Shown here piece after piece: positions 49,094 through 57,988 of a DNA stretch of 64,000 nt. Location of the stretch: assembly GCF_017874035.1 (NCBI RefSeq), contig NZ_JAGGKV010000011.1, positions 62,001 to 126,000 on the forward strand, read 5' to 3'. How positions within the stretch are numbered: the first letter of the stretch is position 1; each line of letters starts with the position of its first letter. The DNA comes from Paenibacillus aceris (GTDB lineage Bacteria; Bacillota; Bacilli; Paenibacillales; NBRC-103111). Position numbers and translations under genes: made by a program. The notes under the pieces were generated by a model, which had not been told where the DNA came from, ran no database searches, and saw nothing but the letters and a program-made list of their open reading frames with translations.

Positions 49094-50795
49094 GTTCGCT
49101 CCCCCCCTTGCTAACTGGTAATGTAATTTTGACGACTGTTCCGCCATGATGCTCGCTTGATAAGTCTACCCCATACTTTTCGCCGTATATGAGCTGCACT
49201 CTCCTATGGACATTATACAATCCGATATGGGAAGAATTGTTTATATTTCCATCCAGGATATGTTTGATTTTTTGCAATACTTTTGGTTCCATCCCCTCGC
49301 CGTCATCATTAATAATTACAACCAGGGTTTCCTCAGAAATGGTCGCTTTAATCTGTACGGTCAAGGATTGACGATTTGCAAAGCCGTGCATGATTGCATT
49401 CTCTATGATCGGTTGAACGATGAGCTTGGGAACAATGCAATCCAAGGCGGCTTCATCCACATGGATCCCATAGTCGAATTTATTTCCAAAACGGTATTTT
49501 TGAATGAAAAGGTAGTTCTTAGTATACTCGACATCCTCCTCTAGACTCACCTCCGTAATGGTGTTATTGATACTGTATCTTAACAAGTTAGATAATACGA
49601 CTATCATCGTATTGGCGGAAGAAGGATTCATTTTTACCATATAACGAATCGTTTCCAGCGTGTTGAACAGAAAGTGAGGATTAAATTGAGATTCAAGCTG
49701 TTTAATTTCGGATAATACATTTTGTCGGGCCTTTTCCTTGTTCGCTTCAATCAAGTTCTTGATATCGCCCAGCATTTGATTATAAGCTTCTGCAAAAACC
49801 TGAAATTCATCGTTGGTATTGACCTTGAGCTGGGTTTCCAAGTTGCCTTTTTGAACATGCTCAATCGAGCTGATAATGTCATCAATGACCCTGGTTTTAC
49901 TGTCAGCAATTTTTCTCGCCGATAAGTAAGTTGTCAAGGTCAACATGCCAAAAAGAAAACTTAATAGCACTCCTGTCAAAATAAGCATCGATCTAAAGTA
50001 ACCGATGGAGGTGAGTGTATAAATACTAATTTCCGCATCGAGAATTTCCGTTCTCGTAACATATTGGCTGTCATCCTTCGATTCAACAACGCCAGATTTA
50101 TCTCTGAAATTCATATCGATTTTCCCTAATTCGTTGACAAGCAATTCATTCGTGCAAGCAATTACATACCCAAACTTGTCGGTTATTACGACGCTCGTCG
50201 AGAAATTTTTGCTGATAAGGTTGACTAGGTCTCTTTTGTTAAAGTCAAAGGTGATATATCCAGCAACACGACCTTTTTTTACAATCGCTTTACCTACTGT
50301 CAAGCTTGGACTATCGGCAGTAAAAGCAGGTTGCCTGGCTATAATGGCTTTGTCTGGCATATCCAGCATTCTTCGAATGGGTCCCCACATAAAAGCAGCT
50401 TCGCCTTGGGCATATTCAGGGATATGATTCGAGCTTTGTATTAAAGGCTTTAGCTTATCGTCAAACACGAAGAAATTCGCTTTTGTATCCAGTTTATTTA
50501 CAAAATCGTAAAATGATCCGTATAATTTACTGTTTGAAAAATTCAACTCCAGGTATTCCTGCATACCTCCATCTTTTGATAAATAATCCGCTTCATTCTG
50601 GTAAGTACCTATAATGTTTCCTATTGTATCCGCTATTTGGATATTGTACTTATAGTTCCGCGAAACAATCGTCCTGTAAAGACTGGAAAACGAAAGTAAA
50701 TAACTGGCTAAAGTAATAATGACGACCGGAATAATCGCATAAATGATAAATGATTTTCTAATACCTTCCCTATAATGCCTGAATTTTTTTGACAT
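49071..50795 (-). CDS. YesM-like sensor histidine kinase
   Basis: About 574 aa. Membrane helix near residues 15-37, extracellular Cache-like sensing region to about 255, second helix (LILTGVLLSFLFGMLTLTTYL), then a HAMP-type linker (VIDDIISSIEHVQKGNLETQLKV). The His_kinase domain has the phospho-acceptor in QFNPHFLFNTLETI. The ATP-binding part has IIENAIMHGF (N box) and VIINDDGEGM (G1 box). The start at MSKKFRHYREG is favoured by GGTGAGG just upstream. It senses an extracellular ligand, or ligand-loaded binding protein, and phosphorylates the overlapping REC-AraC regulator. Confidence 0.9.
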   Translation of the reverse strand: MSKKFRHYREGIRKSFIIYAIIPVVIITLASYLLSFSSLYRTIVSRNYKYNIQIADTIGNIIGTYQNEADYLSKDGGMQEYLELNFSNSKLYGSFYDFVNKLDTKANFFVFDDKLKPLIQSSNHIPEYAQGEAAFMWGPIRRMLDMPDKAIIARQPAFTADSPSLTVGKAIVKKGRVAGYITFDFNKRDLVNLISKNFSTSVVITDKFGYVIACTNELLVNELGKIDMNFRDKSGVVESKDDSQYVTRTEILDAEISIYTLTSIGYFRSMLILTGVLLSFLFGMLTLTTYLSARKIADSKTRVIDDIISSIEHVQKGNLETQLKVNTNDEFQVFAEAYNQMLGDIKNLIEANKEKARQNVLSEIKQLESQFNPHFLFNTLETIRYMVKMNPSSANTMIVVLSNLLRYSINNTITEVSLEEDVEYTKNYLFIQKYRFGNKFDYGIHVDEAALDCIVPKLIVQPIIENAIMHGFANRQSLTVQIKATISEETLVVIINDDGEGMEPKVLQKIKHILDGNINNSSHIGLYNVHRRVQLIYGEKYGVDLSSEHHGGTVVKITLPVSKGGSERAEGGHR

Positions 50796-51053
50796 TTCCT
50801 CACCTTTACATTCGATTGTCCTTTGCATATTTTATCACATACATTCGGTGCAGCATGTGCTTCATCAAAACTTAATATGTTTGCTTCTTAAAGCGTGCAC
50901 TAAACAAAAAAGGACTATATTGCGCGTCTCGAAGCAGATATTCTGCCGCTTCGAACGCTCCACCTTCACCGCTTAATGTGATCTTATTTAAGGATTCTTA
51001 ATGTATCTGGATAGTTCAAAGCAAAAGTACCTTTAACTATTCTACTGTCGAAG
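50796..51053. other. Gene-free stretch upstream of the YesM-like kinase
   Basis: No ORF, hairpin or repeat supports a gene here. It should hold the kinase/regulator operon promoter, but I could not pick a convincing -35/-10 pair. The direct-repeat element of the neighbouring promoters is absent, so the operon is not obviously autoregulated. Confidence 0.4.
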
Positions 51054-51077
51054 AGGACTCCGGAAGGAGTCCTTTTT
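51054..51077 (+). terminator. Orphan plus-strand terminator
   Basis: AGGACTCC-GGAA-GGAGTCCT followed by TTTTT. No plus-strand gene precedes it, so it is probably left over from a lost gene or insertion sequence. Confidence 0.65.
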
Positions 51078-51237
51078 CAAGTTGCCCGCATCATTCCCTG
51101 CTTTACAAAGAATTGATCCGCTTTAGCAAGACATGCCCGAATTTTCATCAAGATTTGCGATCCATCAACCACCAGGTCATTTCCCCCCAAACCATAGGCT
51201 ATCGACCATAATACCAATCGAATTCTACTTCTTCATG

Positions 51238-51411
51238 TTAGACCTCTTCCCACATACCCATCTCACGCAGACGTTTAAAGAGGAGTACATACGTTCTTTC
51301 GTCTGCTGGACGATTTTCATCTGCTACAATGAGCCTTGTTCGAATGTTTGTATTTCTCAAAAACCAACTGTAAGAACTTGCCAAAAAATTTCTCGGTTTG
51401 CTCCCTTGCAT
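51238..51411 (-). CDS. 57-aa hypothetical protein with a strong ribosome binding site
   Basis: Minus-strand frame ATG 51411 to TAA 51238-51240, beginning MQGSKPRNFLASSYSWFLRN and ending KRLREMGMWEEV. AGGAGG at 51421-51426 stands 9 nt upstream, and a TATAAT box lies at 51463-51468 on the same strand. The product is basic in its first half, with a charged helix-prone C-terminus (ADERTYVLLFKRLREMG). I do not recognise the family. It may be a genuine small protein or the surviving end of a mobile-element gene, since it lies beside transposase debris. Confidence 0.5.
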   Translation of the reverse strand: MQGSKPRNFLASSYSWFLRNTNIRTRLIVADENRPADERTYVLLFKRLREMGMWEEV

Positions 51412-51727
51412 AGCGGGGTACCTCCTCTAAAGCATCCAACCCTTGCGGTTGTTATTTCTCTAATTATAGGCTTCCTCTATCCAGTGAAACTACGAGTTAA
51501 TTTTTTAGATTTCTTGTATTTTTTTTGTTTCATTCAGCACTCAGAAATGAACTTGTACACTCATCGGCAGATGTATTTGACGTTTTTCCTTCTTGAAGAA
51601 ACAGCTGTTACCGCGGTATTCTATATCGGATCAACCATACTGCTTCCATGATGGTTTCTGCTTATATATTCTCTTACAAAAGCAAACTGTTTCACTTCTA
51701 TATTGCAGCCAACCTCCTTGAGAAATT

Positions 51728-51772
51728 CACAAATGTGCCTACATTAATGACACAAATCTCCCTACATTGTGA
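51728..51772. repeat. Two tandem imperfect 22-23 bp repeats, IS-end-like
   Basis: CACAAATGTGCCTACATTAATGA is followed directly by CACAAATCTCCCTACATTGTGA. Multiple short repeats with CTACATT and TGTGAC-type motifs are typical of IS21-family termini, so this may be an IS end; no matching transposase is present. Confidence 0.4.
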
Positions 51773-51773
51773 C

Positions 51774-51803
51774 CAAAAAAAAAACCGCGATTTTCGCGGC
51801 CCT
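51774..51803 (-). terminator. Minus-strand terminator in the mobile-element debris
   Basis: CCGCGA-AAA-TCGCGG followed by ten T on the minus strand. It is a textbook hairpin, but no convincing gene lies upstream of it on that strand. Confidence 0.75.
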
Positions 51804-51959
51804 TTAATGAGAACATTACTCCTGCCGCCGCGCACAAAGAGCCACCAAATACGCGCGTTTTTTTGGGGGCCACTAAAAATGCTGGCTTCCGTCTGTGGGA
51901 AACCGCGGCGCTATATAGAATTTTCCGCACATATAGAACGGAGTTACTGGGGTATCTGC

Positions 51960-52160
51960 AACCGGAATTGTGGAGCAATATCATCGATTCATAAAAAAAT
52001 CACAAAACCGATGCTTGGTTTCAAATCATTTCTAACTGCTGAAAAGACGTTAAAGGGAATTGAGGCCATGCATATGATTAGGAAAGGACAGGCAGAAAAT
52101 AATTCGTCTGTCTTCTCTACTGTTGAATGGCTCAATGAAATATTTGGTATTGTGGCATAG
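51960..52160 (+). pseudogene. IS6-family transposase, truncated and frameshifted C-terminal remnant
   Basis: Plus-strand reading gives GIVEQYHRFIKK in one frame. After the seven-A run at 51993-51999 a second frame continues ITKPMLGFKSFLTAEKTLKG, then IEAMHMIRKGQ and a final VEWLNEIFGIVA stop. These are the last ~65 residues of IS6-type DDE transposases (VEQDHRFIKR...PMLGFKSF...GIELxxMIRKGQ), including the catalytic Glu region. A one-base loss in the A-run breaks the frame and everything upstream is unrelated, so it is inactive. Confidence 0.8.
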
Positions 52161-52399
52161 TTAATTACAATTTAATGGCTAATTGCTATCTCTTTTAATT
52201 CTTGCACCGCTACCGGAATTGTTATTATCCTCCCGTTAGGTTTAACAAAGGCTGCCGATCAATCGCGACAGCCTTGTCGTTGTGTATTTTTGTGCTCTCG
52301 TTCTGCTTAACAAATGCTTTAAACGATACGCAAAGGGGCCTAACCCAAATTACCGCCTGAATGACTGAGGGATGGCCCCGTTTTTATTCTCTTTATAAG
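52161..52399. other. Gene-free stretch after the IS6 remnant
   Basis: Contains a hairpin AAGGCTG...CAGCCTT (about 52245-52275) and a longer GGGGCC/GGCCCC hairpin followed by TTTTT (52335-52386). The latter could terminate plus-strand transcription, and perhaps the PhyH operon coming the other way. No complete inverted repeat of the IS was found. Confidence 0.4.
52335..52386 (+). terminator. GC-rich hairpin with T-run, facing the PhyH gene end
   Basis: GGGGCC (52335-52340) and GGCCCC (52374-52379) flank a long loop and are followed by G then TTTTT. On the minus strand only TTT follows, so it is best as a plus-strand or bidirectional terminator. Confidence 0.5.
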
Positions 52400-53260
52400 T
52401 TAATCATGTTGGCGGTACGGATAGAGCACCGGCCATGAATCGCCTTCATACAGATCCCCTTCATTACCATTCAAAATTCGCGCGTTGAAATGCTGGCCTT
52501 TCGGATCGAATTGATATCGCGTATCACCAGTCATCAGGTGAACCGCCATCGAGCGGCGCGGCAATTCGGTCACATTGGCACCGCTGCCATGGATCGTTAT
52601 TGCATGGTGGAAGCTTACTTGTCCGGCCTTCATAACGAGCGGAACAGTCGTAAACACTTCATTTTCCGGCAATACCATTTCCGCTTGCTGCTTCTCGAGA
52701 TTTTGCTCGAAAAAGCTGTTGACGTTCACGAGCCCCCACTTATGGCTCCGAGGAACGACCTGCATGCAGCCATTGGAAAGATCCACATCTGTGAAAGCGA
52801 CCCAGGCCGTTATCAGTGTCGGTTCCATACAGTTTTTCCAATATATATAATCCTGGTGCCAGCCGACGTTTGCCGTTTCTTTGCCTGTCCCCCTGCCGGG
52901 TTTATAGAGCAGTTGGTCATGCCACAGCCGAATGACGTCGGCCTTCATCAACTTGGCGGCGGTGGCGCCGATTGTCGAATCGGTCGCCACTGCACGGAGT
53001 TTCGTATCCGACCAATGCGAATTGTCCGTTTTGCGAAGCGCGCGCGGATTGTCGACGCCTTCGAGCCAGTTGCAAACTGGCTCTCTCCCGGTTTCAAACT
53101 CTCCGCGATATATTTTTTCCTGATGCTCTACAATCTTCTCCAGTTGTTCATCAGAAAAGATTTTCGGCGACACCCAATATCCATTCTCCTCGAAGAACCG
53201 GATGTCTTTCTCTTCTGGCAGCAGTTTGGTTTGAAGTAAATTGTTCAAAGCTATGCTCAC
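52400..53260 (-). CDS. Phytanoyl-CoA dioxygenase (PhyH) family Fe(II)/2-oxoglutarate oxygenase
   Basis: 286 aa, cytoplasmic. The iron triad is visible: WHQDYIYW near residue 134 (His and Asp) and FHHAITIHGSG near 218 (distal His), followed by RRSMAVHLM, whose Arg would bind 2-oxoglutarate. The N-terminus FFEENGYWVSPKIFSDEQLE is typical of the family. Initiation is probably GTG at 53260. It lies about 106 nt after the second permease of a sugar ABC operon with no terminator between, so it probably oxidises the imported compound. The family also includes hydroxylases of amino acids and small metabolites, so the substrate is open. Confidence 0.82.
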   Translation of the reverse strand: MSIALNNLLQTKLLPEEKDIRFFEENGYWVSPKIFSDEQLEKIVEHQEKIYRGEFETGREPVCNWLEGVDNPRALRKTDNSHWSDTKLRAVATDSTIGATAAKLMKADVIRLWHDQLLYKPGRGTGKETANVGWHQDYIYWKNCMEPTLITAWVAFTDVDLSNGCMQVVPRSHKWGLVNVNSFFEQNLEKQQAEMVLPENEVFTTVPLVMKAGQVSFHHAITIHGSGANVTELPRRSMAVHLMTGDTRYQFDPKGQHFNARILNGNEGDLYEGDSWPVLYPYRQHD

Positions 53261-53366
53261 ACCTCTCCCACAACATTTAGGATGAAATTATGTTCTACGA
53301 CTCCATGGTAGATCAAGATCCGGTCTAAGTCTTTACCCGTTTTTTCCGCACTTTTAAAGATTTTGA

Positions 53367-54257
53367 TCATGCTTTGATGCCAGTCAGAACGACGCCTTCT
53401 ATGAACTTCCTCTGAGCGAGGAAAAAGAAAATAATGACCGGAATGACGGCTATCGCTGTTGCCGCCATCATCATGCCGATTTCTCCCTGCGATTGGGATG
53501 TTTGCTGTTGAAATATCCGCAAACCTAGAGAAAGCGTAAATTTGGACTGGTCATTCAAGTAAATCAGCGGGCCGATAAAATCGTTCCATGCTCCCATAAA
53601 TTGAAAGATGGCTACCGTTGTAAGTACAGGGTGGATCAGAGGCAGCATGATATGGGTATAAATCCGCACATACCCCGCCCCGTCGATAAACGCGCTTTCT
53701 TCCAAATCTTTTGGAATTGACATCAGAAACTGACGGACAAGGAAAATGTAGAACGCTCCTCCGCCGAACCAGGCAGGCACCCAGAGAGGCATGAAGGTAT
53801 TGATCCAGCCCATCTTACTAAACAGCAAATATAAAGGGATCAAGGTGACCTGGCTCGGGAGCATCATTGTCCCGAGGACGATGAGGAAGAAGAATTCCCT
53901 TCCCGGCCAGCGCAGTCTGGCGAAAGCATATCCTACCAGAGGAGCGGTTACGAGTACGCCTGCGACGCTTAGAACGACGACCAGTACCGTGTTTTTCAGA
54001 AAAAGAAAATAAGGAAAGTAGATCCATAGATTTACATAGTTTTTCCATAAAAACGGTTTCGGGATCAATTCCGGAGGCACTATAAATATCTGATGATCGG
54101 TTTTCAAGGACGTGGACAATAGCCACAGAAGCGGAAATACAAAAAAAATGCTAAAAACGATCAGGATGATATGTCTGGGAACAGATCTCAGCGACGGTCT
54201 GGCTGGCGCGTCGATCGTTTCTACAATCATCCGGGTTTGAGCTTTCGGCTTTGCCAT
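53367..54257 (-). CDS. Carbohydrate ABC transporter permease (MalG/UgpE type)
   Basis: 296 aa with six membrane helices. The EAA loop is LEESAFIDGAGYVRIYTHIMLPLIHPVL near residue 185, and the C-terminus QRKFIEGVVLTGIKA is typical of CUT1 family MalG-like permeases. It lies 18 nt after the MalF-like gene and is preceded by AAGGGG. It forms the channel with that protein. No ATPase is encoded here, as is usual for Bacillales CUT1 systems that share MsmX. Confidence 0.92.
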   Translation of the reverse strand: MAKPKAQTRMIVETIDAPARPSLRSVPRHIILIVFSIFFVFPLLWLLSTSLKTDHQIFIVPPELIPKPFLWKNYVNLWIYFPYFLFLKNTVLVVVLSVAGVLVTAPLVGYAFARLRWPGREFFFLIVLGTMMLPSQVTLIPLYLLFSKMGWINTFMPLWVPAWFGGGAFYIFLVRQFLMSIPKDLEESAFIDGAGYVRIYTHIMLPLIHPVLTTVAIFQFMGAWNDFIGPLIYLNDQSKFTLSLGLRIFQQQTSQSQGEIGMMMAATAIAVIPVIIFFFLAQRKFIEGVVLTGIKA

Positions 54258-54275
54258 ACGACAATTCCCCTTCCG

Positions 54276-55175
54276 TTACATCTGATCGTAATTCACCCAT
54301 CGTTTCGAGAGCTTAAGGTTGATCCAAGTCAGGAACATGATGATGACAAACAGTACCCAAGCGAGCGCGGAAGCATAGCCCATTTTCCAAAACCGGAAAG
54401 CGTTATTGTATAAATAAAAGACATAGAAGAGGGTGGAATCGTTAGGTCCACCACCCGTGATGATGTAGGATTGGGTAAAAACCTGAAAGCTCCCGATCAT
54501 CCCGATAATCAGTTGGAAAAATAGGGTTGGGCTGATAAGTGGGAGGGTTACTTTAAAAAATTTCTGGATCGTCCCCGCTCCGTCTATTTCAGCTGCTTCA
54601 TAGTACACTTTCGGGATATTTTTCAGCCCTGCAAGATAAATTACCATCCCGCTCCCGGCCCCCCAAAGGGACATCAGGATCAGCGAATTTTTGGCCCAGA
54701 AGGGATCGGACAACCAGCCGGGCGCCGGCAAACCGAAGAAGCGTACGACATTCGTCAGGATGCCGAAATTAGGATCGAGAATCCACGCCCACAATATGGA
54801 CGACGCAACAATCGGAACGATGGAAGGGATATAATACAAGGTTCTGTATAGAGCGATCCCCCTAATCTCCCCGTTCAGCAGGAGGGCGATAGCCAGTCCG
54901 ACGATTATCGTCAACGGGACACTGAATACAACGTAATAAAGCGTATTATAAAGAGACCGCCAGAACAGTACGTCGTGAAACAACGCGTCATAGTTGGCGA
55001 ATCCGACCCATCTGGGTGGCCGCAAAATATCATAGTCCATGAAGCTGTAACTCAACGAAGCGAGCACCGGAAACAGGACGAACACGATAAACCCGATAAA
55101 CCAGGGGGAAGCGAAGCAGTAGCCAACTAACGCTTCCCTTCGCGACAGCCGGTACCTTTTATGCGATTGGGCCAT
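54276..55175 (-). CDS. Carbohydrate ABC transporter permease (MalF/UgpA type)
   Basis: 299 aa with six membrane helices. The first begins ALVGYCFASPWFIGFIVFVLFPVL, a classic MalF-like N-terminus. The EAA loop is YYEAAEIDGAGTIQKFFKVTLPLISPT near residue 192. AAAGGAG lies 8 nt before the ATG. It sits between the binding-protein gene and the MalG-like gene in one operon. Confidence 0.92.
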   Translation of the reverse strand: MAQSHKRYRLSRREALVGYCFASPWFIGFIVFVLFPVLASLSYSFMDYDILRPPRWVGFANYDALFHDVLFWRSLYNTLYYVVFSVPLTIIVGLAIALLLNGEIRGIALYRTLYYIPSIVPIVASSILWAWILDPNFGILTNVVRFFGLPAPGWLSDPFWAKNSLILMSLWGAGSGMVIYLAGLKNIPKVYYEAAEIDGAGTIQKFFKVTLPLISPTLFFQLIIGMIGSFQVFTQSYIITGGGPNDSTLFYVFYLYNNAFRFWKMGYASALAWVLFVIIMFLTWINLKLSKRWVNYDQM

Positions 55176-55246
55176 AATGCGCTCCTTTCTACGAATGGAA
55201 TAGAGAATAGGATAAGTGCGCTGTTATCCCATTCTCTTGTACCGAG

Positions 55247-56656
55247 TTAATTGGATAAGGTGGTGTTGCTGGACCAGAACTTATCGAGTTCCGCCTGAAC
55301 TTTTTTGGTGGCTGCGTCCAAGATATCCTTCGTATTACCTTTATGGTAAATCGCTTCATCGATCGCTCTCGCGTGTTCCGACCACAGCAGCTGGCCGACA
55401 GGAGATACCGGCAGGCTGTTCGACTTTTCCATCGCTTTGACGGTAAAGTCGATCGCGTTCTTGACGTTGGCGTTTTTTAGCGGCTCAATGTATGTTTTGT
55501 TCAAGTATTCGTTCAAGTCGATATTGGCGGTCCAGGAAGGAATGTAGGTCCTGTTTTGCGATGCGTTATATTTCGCCGCAGCTTCGGCCTGATATTTCGG
55601 ACCTTCTGTCGTCAGCCATTTCACGACTTCGAAAGCTTCCTGCGGATGTTTTGCGCCTTTCGGCACCCCCCATGCCCAGCCGCCGCTCCAAGTTTTGAAA
55701 TTGCTGCCTGTCGGTGTAGGCGGCATCGCCACGCCAAAATTAAGATCTGGTGAGAACCGCAGCAAGTCGGTTAACGCCCAGTTTCCGTTAATAACCATGG
55801 CCACCTTGCCAGACAGGAACGGATCGTTCGCTCCGGATTGGAAAGAAGAGGAGTATGCGTTGAGCTTTTGCGCCCCGCCAAGAATGTCGTAGCCTTTGAC
55901 CATGAAATCGAGCGCTTCCACATTCTCAGGCGAATTTAGCAGTACTTTTTTGCCTTCGTCATCGAGGAATTTCCCGTTGTTCTGAATCGCATATAGGTAA
56001 AACCAGCTGTTCCCGAAGTTCGGGATAAATCCGATCTGTTTGAAGGAATCACCGCTGGCGATGGTCAGCTTTTTGGAATAGTCAAGGAGTTCATCCCACG
56101 TTCTAGGTGGTTTGTCGGGATCTAGTCCCGCTTGCTTGAACATATCCTTGTTGTAGTAGAGAACCCGGTCGTCCATGCCTGCAGGTAATCCCCACACCTG
56201 GCCTTTGAACGACATTTCCTTTACTGTATAGTCATAGAATTTGGAAAGATTGAGACCCGAAGACTTGATCATATCATTCAAGGGCATCAGGATTCCCCTT
56301 GAAGCTACTTCCATAATGAAAGGTCCGTTCAAGTTGACGACATCCGGCGGAGAGCCTGCCGCTATCGCAGCGGTCAGTTTGCTCAGGTCTTGGGTGTCAT
56401 AGCCGCTAGAGCCTGGCATAGCCTGGGTCACCAGTTTAATACTGGGATGAGCTTTGTTAAATTCATCGATCATTTCCTTATTCCCGCTCCCGATGGCCAT
56501 AGGGTCGAGACCCCAAACAACGACTTCCACTTTCTTTCCTTTTTCCGCCGAATTCTCATTATTGTTTTTTGGCTGTTTCGAATCACTACAGCCGGCCACA
56601 TAGACGATTAGCATTGCCGAAATCGCTATCATGACCAATAATTTAAATTTCAACAT
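55247..56656 (-). CDS. Sugar-binding lipoprotein, extracellular solute-binding family 1
   Basis: About 469 aa from ATG 56656. Lipoprotein signal MLKFKLLVMIAISAMLIVYV with lipobox VAGC at residue 23. The mature part has VEVVVWGLDPMAIGSGNKEM, NGNWALTDLLRF, and WAWGVPKGAKHPQEAFEVVKWL, which are standard family-1 binding-protein segments. GAGGAGG is 5 nt upstream. The frame runs 75 nt further upstream but would cross the operator palindrome at 56675-56686, so the shorter start is right. It is the first gene of the SBP-permease-permease-PhyH operon. Confidence 0.9.
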   Translation of the reverse strand: MLKFKLLVMIAISAMLIVYVAGCSDSKQPKNNNENSAEKGKKVEVVVWGLDPMAIGSGNKEMIDEFNKAHPSIKLVTQAMPGSSGYDTQDLSKLTAAIAAGSPPDVVNLNGPFIMEVASRGILMPLNDMIKSSGLNLSKFYDYTVKEMSFKGQVWGLPAGMDDRVLYYNKDMFKQAGLDPDKPPRTWDELLDYSKKLTIASGDSFKQIGFIPNFGNSWFYLYAIQNNGKFLDDEGKKVLLNSPENVEALDFMVKGYDILGGAQKLNAYSSSFQSGANDPFLSGKVAMVINGNWALTDLLRFSPDLNFGVAMPPTPTGSNFKTWSGGWAWGVPKGAKHPQEAFEVVKWLTTEGPKYQAEAAAKYNASQNRTYIPSWTANIDLNEYLNKTYIEPLKNANVKNAIDFTVKAMEKSNSLPVSPVGQLLWSEHARAIDEAIYHKGNTKDILDAATKKVQAELDKFWSSNTTLSN

Positions 56657-56674
56657 ACACACCCTCCTCTTATT

Positions 56675-56702
56675 GTAAGCGCTTACCACATATTGAATTA
56701 TA
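56675..56702 (-). promoter_or_regulatory. Promoter -10 and downstream LacI/CcpA-type operator of the sugar operon
   Basis: The perfect 12-bp palindrome GTAAGCGCTTAC (56675-56686) lies between a TATAAT box (56697-56702) and the ribosome binding site. With its flank it reads TGTAAGCGCTTACC, 13 of 14 positions of the cre consensus. Binding there would block initiation or early elongation. Confidence 0.65.
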
Positions 56703-56855
56703 CAAGATGCCACATGCAAAGTATTTTTCACTTATGATCCTCTATTTAAAGAATTTGATCATTTTACCTATTCTGGAATGCGTCCTTTACAGTTGCAATC
56801 TCATGCTCTATCATGGAGGTACCAAAAAGACATCGCTCCGGAAAGGTGAGGGGGA

Positions 56856-57743
56856 ATGGTAGAAGAGAAACCTGAGAGGCATACAAAGCCTTTGAACGCC
56901 AGAGTAGTAGAATCGGATACGGAAATGCGCTTTGAGCTTCCGTTCACAGATCTCGACAATATGTTTTACATCGGGATGAACACGACCGTAGATTGGATGA
57001 CAAATATCCATTTTCACGATCATTTCGAACTTTGCTATTTGGATCAGGGAAAGCTGACCTATTTTATCGATAAATCCCTGTATCACATAAACCAAGGAGA
57101 ATTATTTATCACGAAACCCGGGGAAAGGCATTACGGACTGACGGACGGGATTTCGAATTTTCGGCTGTATTATATGGGATTCAAGCTGGACAAAATGCGT
57201 GCTATTGAGGCGGAATATTACAATATCGGGGTCGATCGGATCGTAAAGGATGAAAACCGTCAGATCAAACGGTTGTTTGACGAAATCATCGGCGAAGTGA
57301 GAAACAAACGGCAAGGCAGTACGGAAATGGTGCATGGGTTGTTTCTTCAGTTGCTGGCGACCTTGCTTCGGCTGCACCTCGACCGTACGCCGTCCGGCGA
57401 CAACAAGGCGAAAACGCTCGGACCGATCATCATCAAATTGATGGACTACTTGCACGAGGAAATCCGATACGACCATAACATCGAGGAAATCGCGGATAAA
57501 CTCCACATTAGCCGTTCTCACTTAGCCCGGGAATTCAAAACAACTACCGGAATGACAATCGGGGAGTATATTCGCAATTTATGCCTTGATAAAGCGAAAT
57601 TCCAACTATATCAGACCGATAAATCGATATCGCTGATCGGAGAAGAATTGTATTTTACTTCAATTCATACGTTCAGCATTTTTTTCAAGCACTATATGGG
57701 AATGTCTCCTTTGGAGTATCGCAAGCATACACGAGTTAAATAG
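56856..57743 (+). CDS. AraC-family regulator with an N-terminal cupin sensor
   Basis: 295 aa. The N-terminal cupin fold is about residues 35-120 (NIHFHDHFELCYLDQGKLTYF, GELFITKPGERHYG). The C-terminal AraC domain is about 195-290 with two HTH units: IEEIADKLHISRSHLAREFK and ISLIGEELYFTSIHTFSIFFKH. GAGGGGGA directly precedes the ATG. It is divergent from the sugar-transport operon and is its probable activator, with the cupin binding the sugar, as in many Paenibacillus loci. Confidence 0.88.
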   Translation: MVEEKPERHTKPLNARVVESDTEMRFELPFTDLDNMFYIGMNTTVDWMTNIHFHDHFELCYLDQGKLTYFIDKSLYHINQGELFITKPGERHYGLTDGISNFRLYYMGFKLDKMRAIEAEYYNIGVDRIVKDENRQIKRLFDEIIGEVRNKRQGSTEMVHGLFLQLLATLLRLHLDRTPSGDNKAKTLGPIIIKLMDYLHEEIRYDHNIEEIADKLHISRSHLAREFKTTTGMTIGEYIRNLCLDKAKFQLYQTDKSISLIGEELYFTSIHTFSIFFKHYMGMSPLEYRKHTRVK

Positions 57744-57988
57744 TCAAACAACACAAAGGGACTCAGGAATTTCGGAGTCTGAACATATGAAATCTCAAGC
57801 ATTATGCAGGCTGCAATTCTGGTTTTGGTGCAACAATTAAAATTGATCAAAGATATCCGCGATTTCGTTGTTTGATTATGCTGTCAAACCAAACAATTTG
57901 TTGATTAATTCAACTGAAGAAAGGACAGACGAATGAATGCATTCGACCTACCCTTTCCTTAGCATATGCATACAAAGGAATGAGAAAA
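57744..57988. other. Gene-free stretch after the AraC gene
   Basis: No supported gene. A short GGACTC/GAGTCT inverted repeat sits near 57758-57780, and an imperfect GAAAGG/CCTTTC hairpin lies near 57918-57957. The strong hairpin that follows probably ends both converging transcripts. Confidence 0.4.

Noticed and set aside
51133..51651. A 172-aa plus-strand frame in the mobile-element region
   Set aside because: Low-complexity, Phe/Leu/His-rich translation with no ribosome binding site; the opposite strand holds the better-supported 57-aa ORF.
52490..53239. A 249-aa plus-strand frame opposite the PhyH gene
   Set aside because: The minus strand encodes the intact iron triad and family motifs; the plus frame shows no ribosome binding site or domain.
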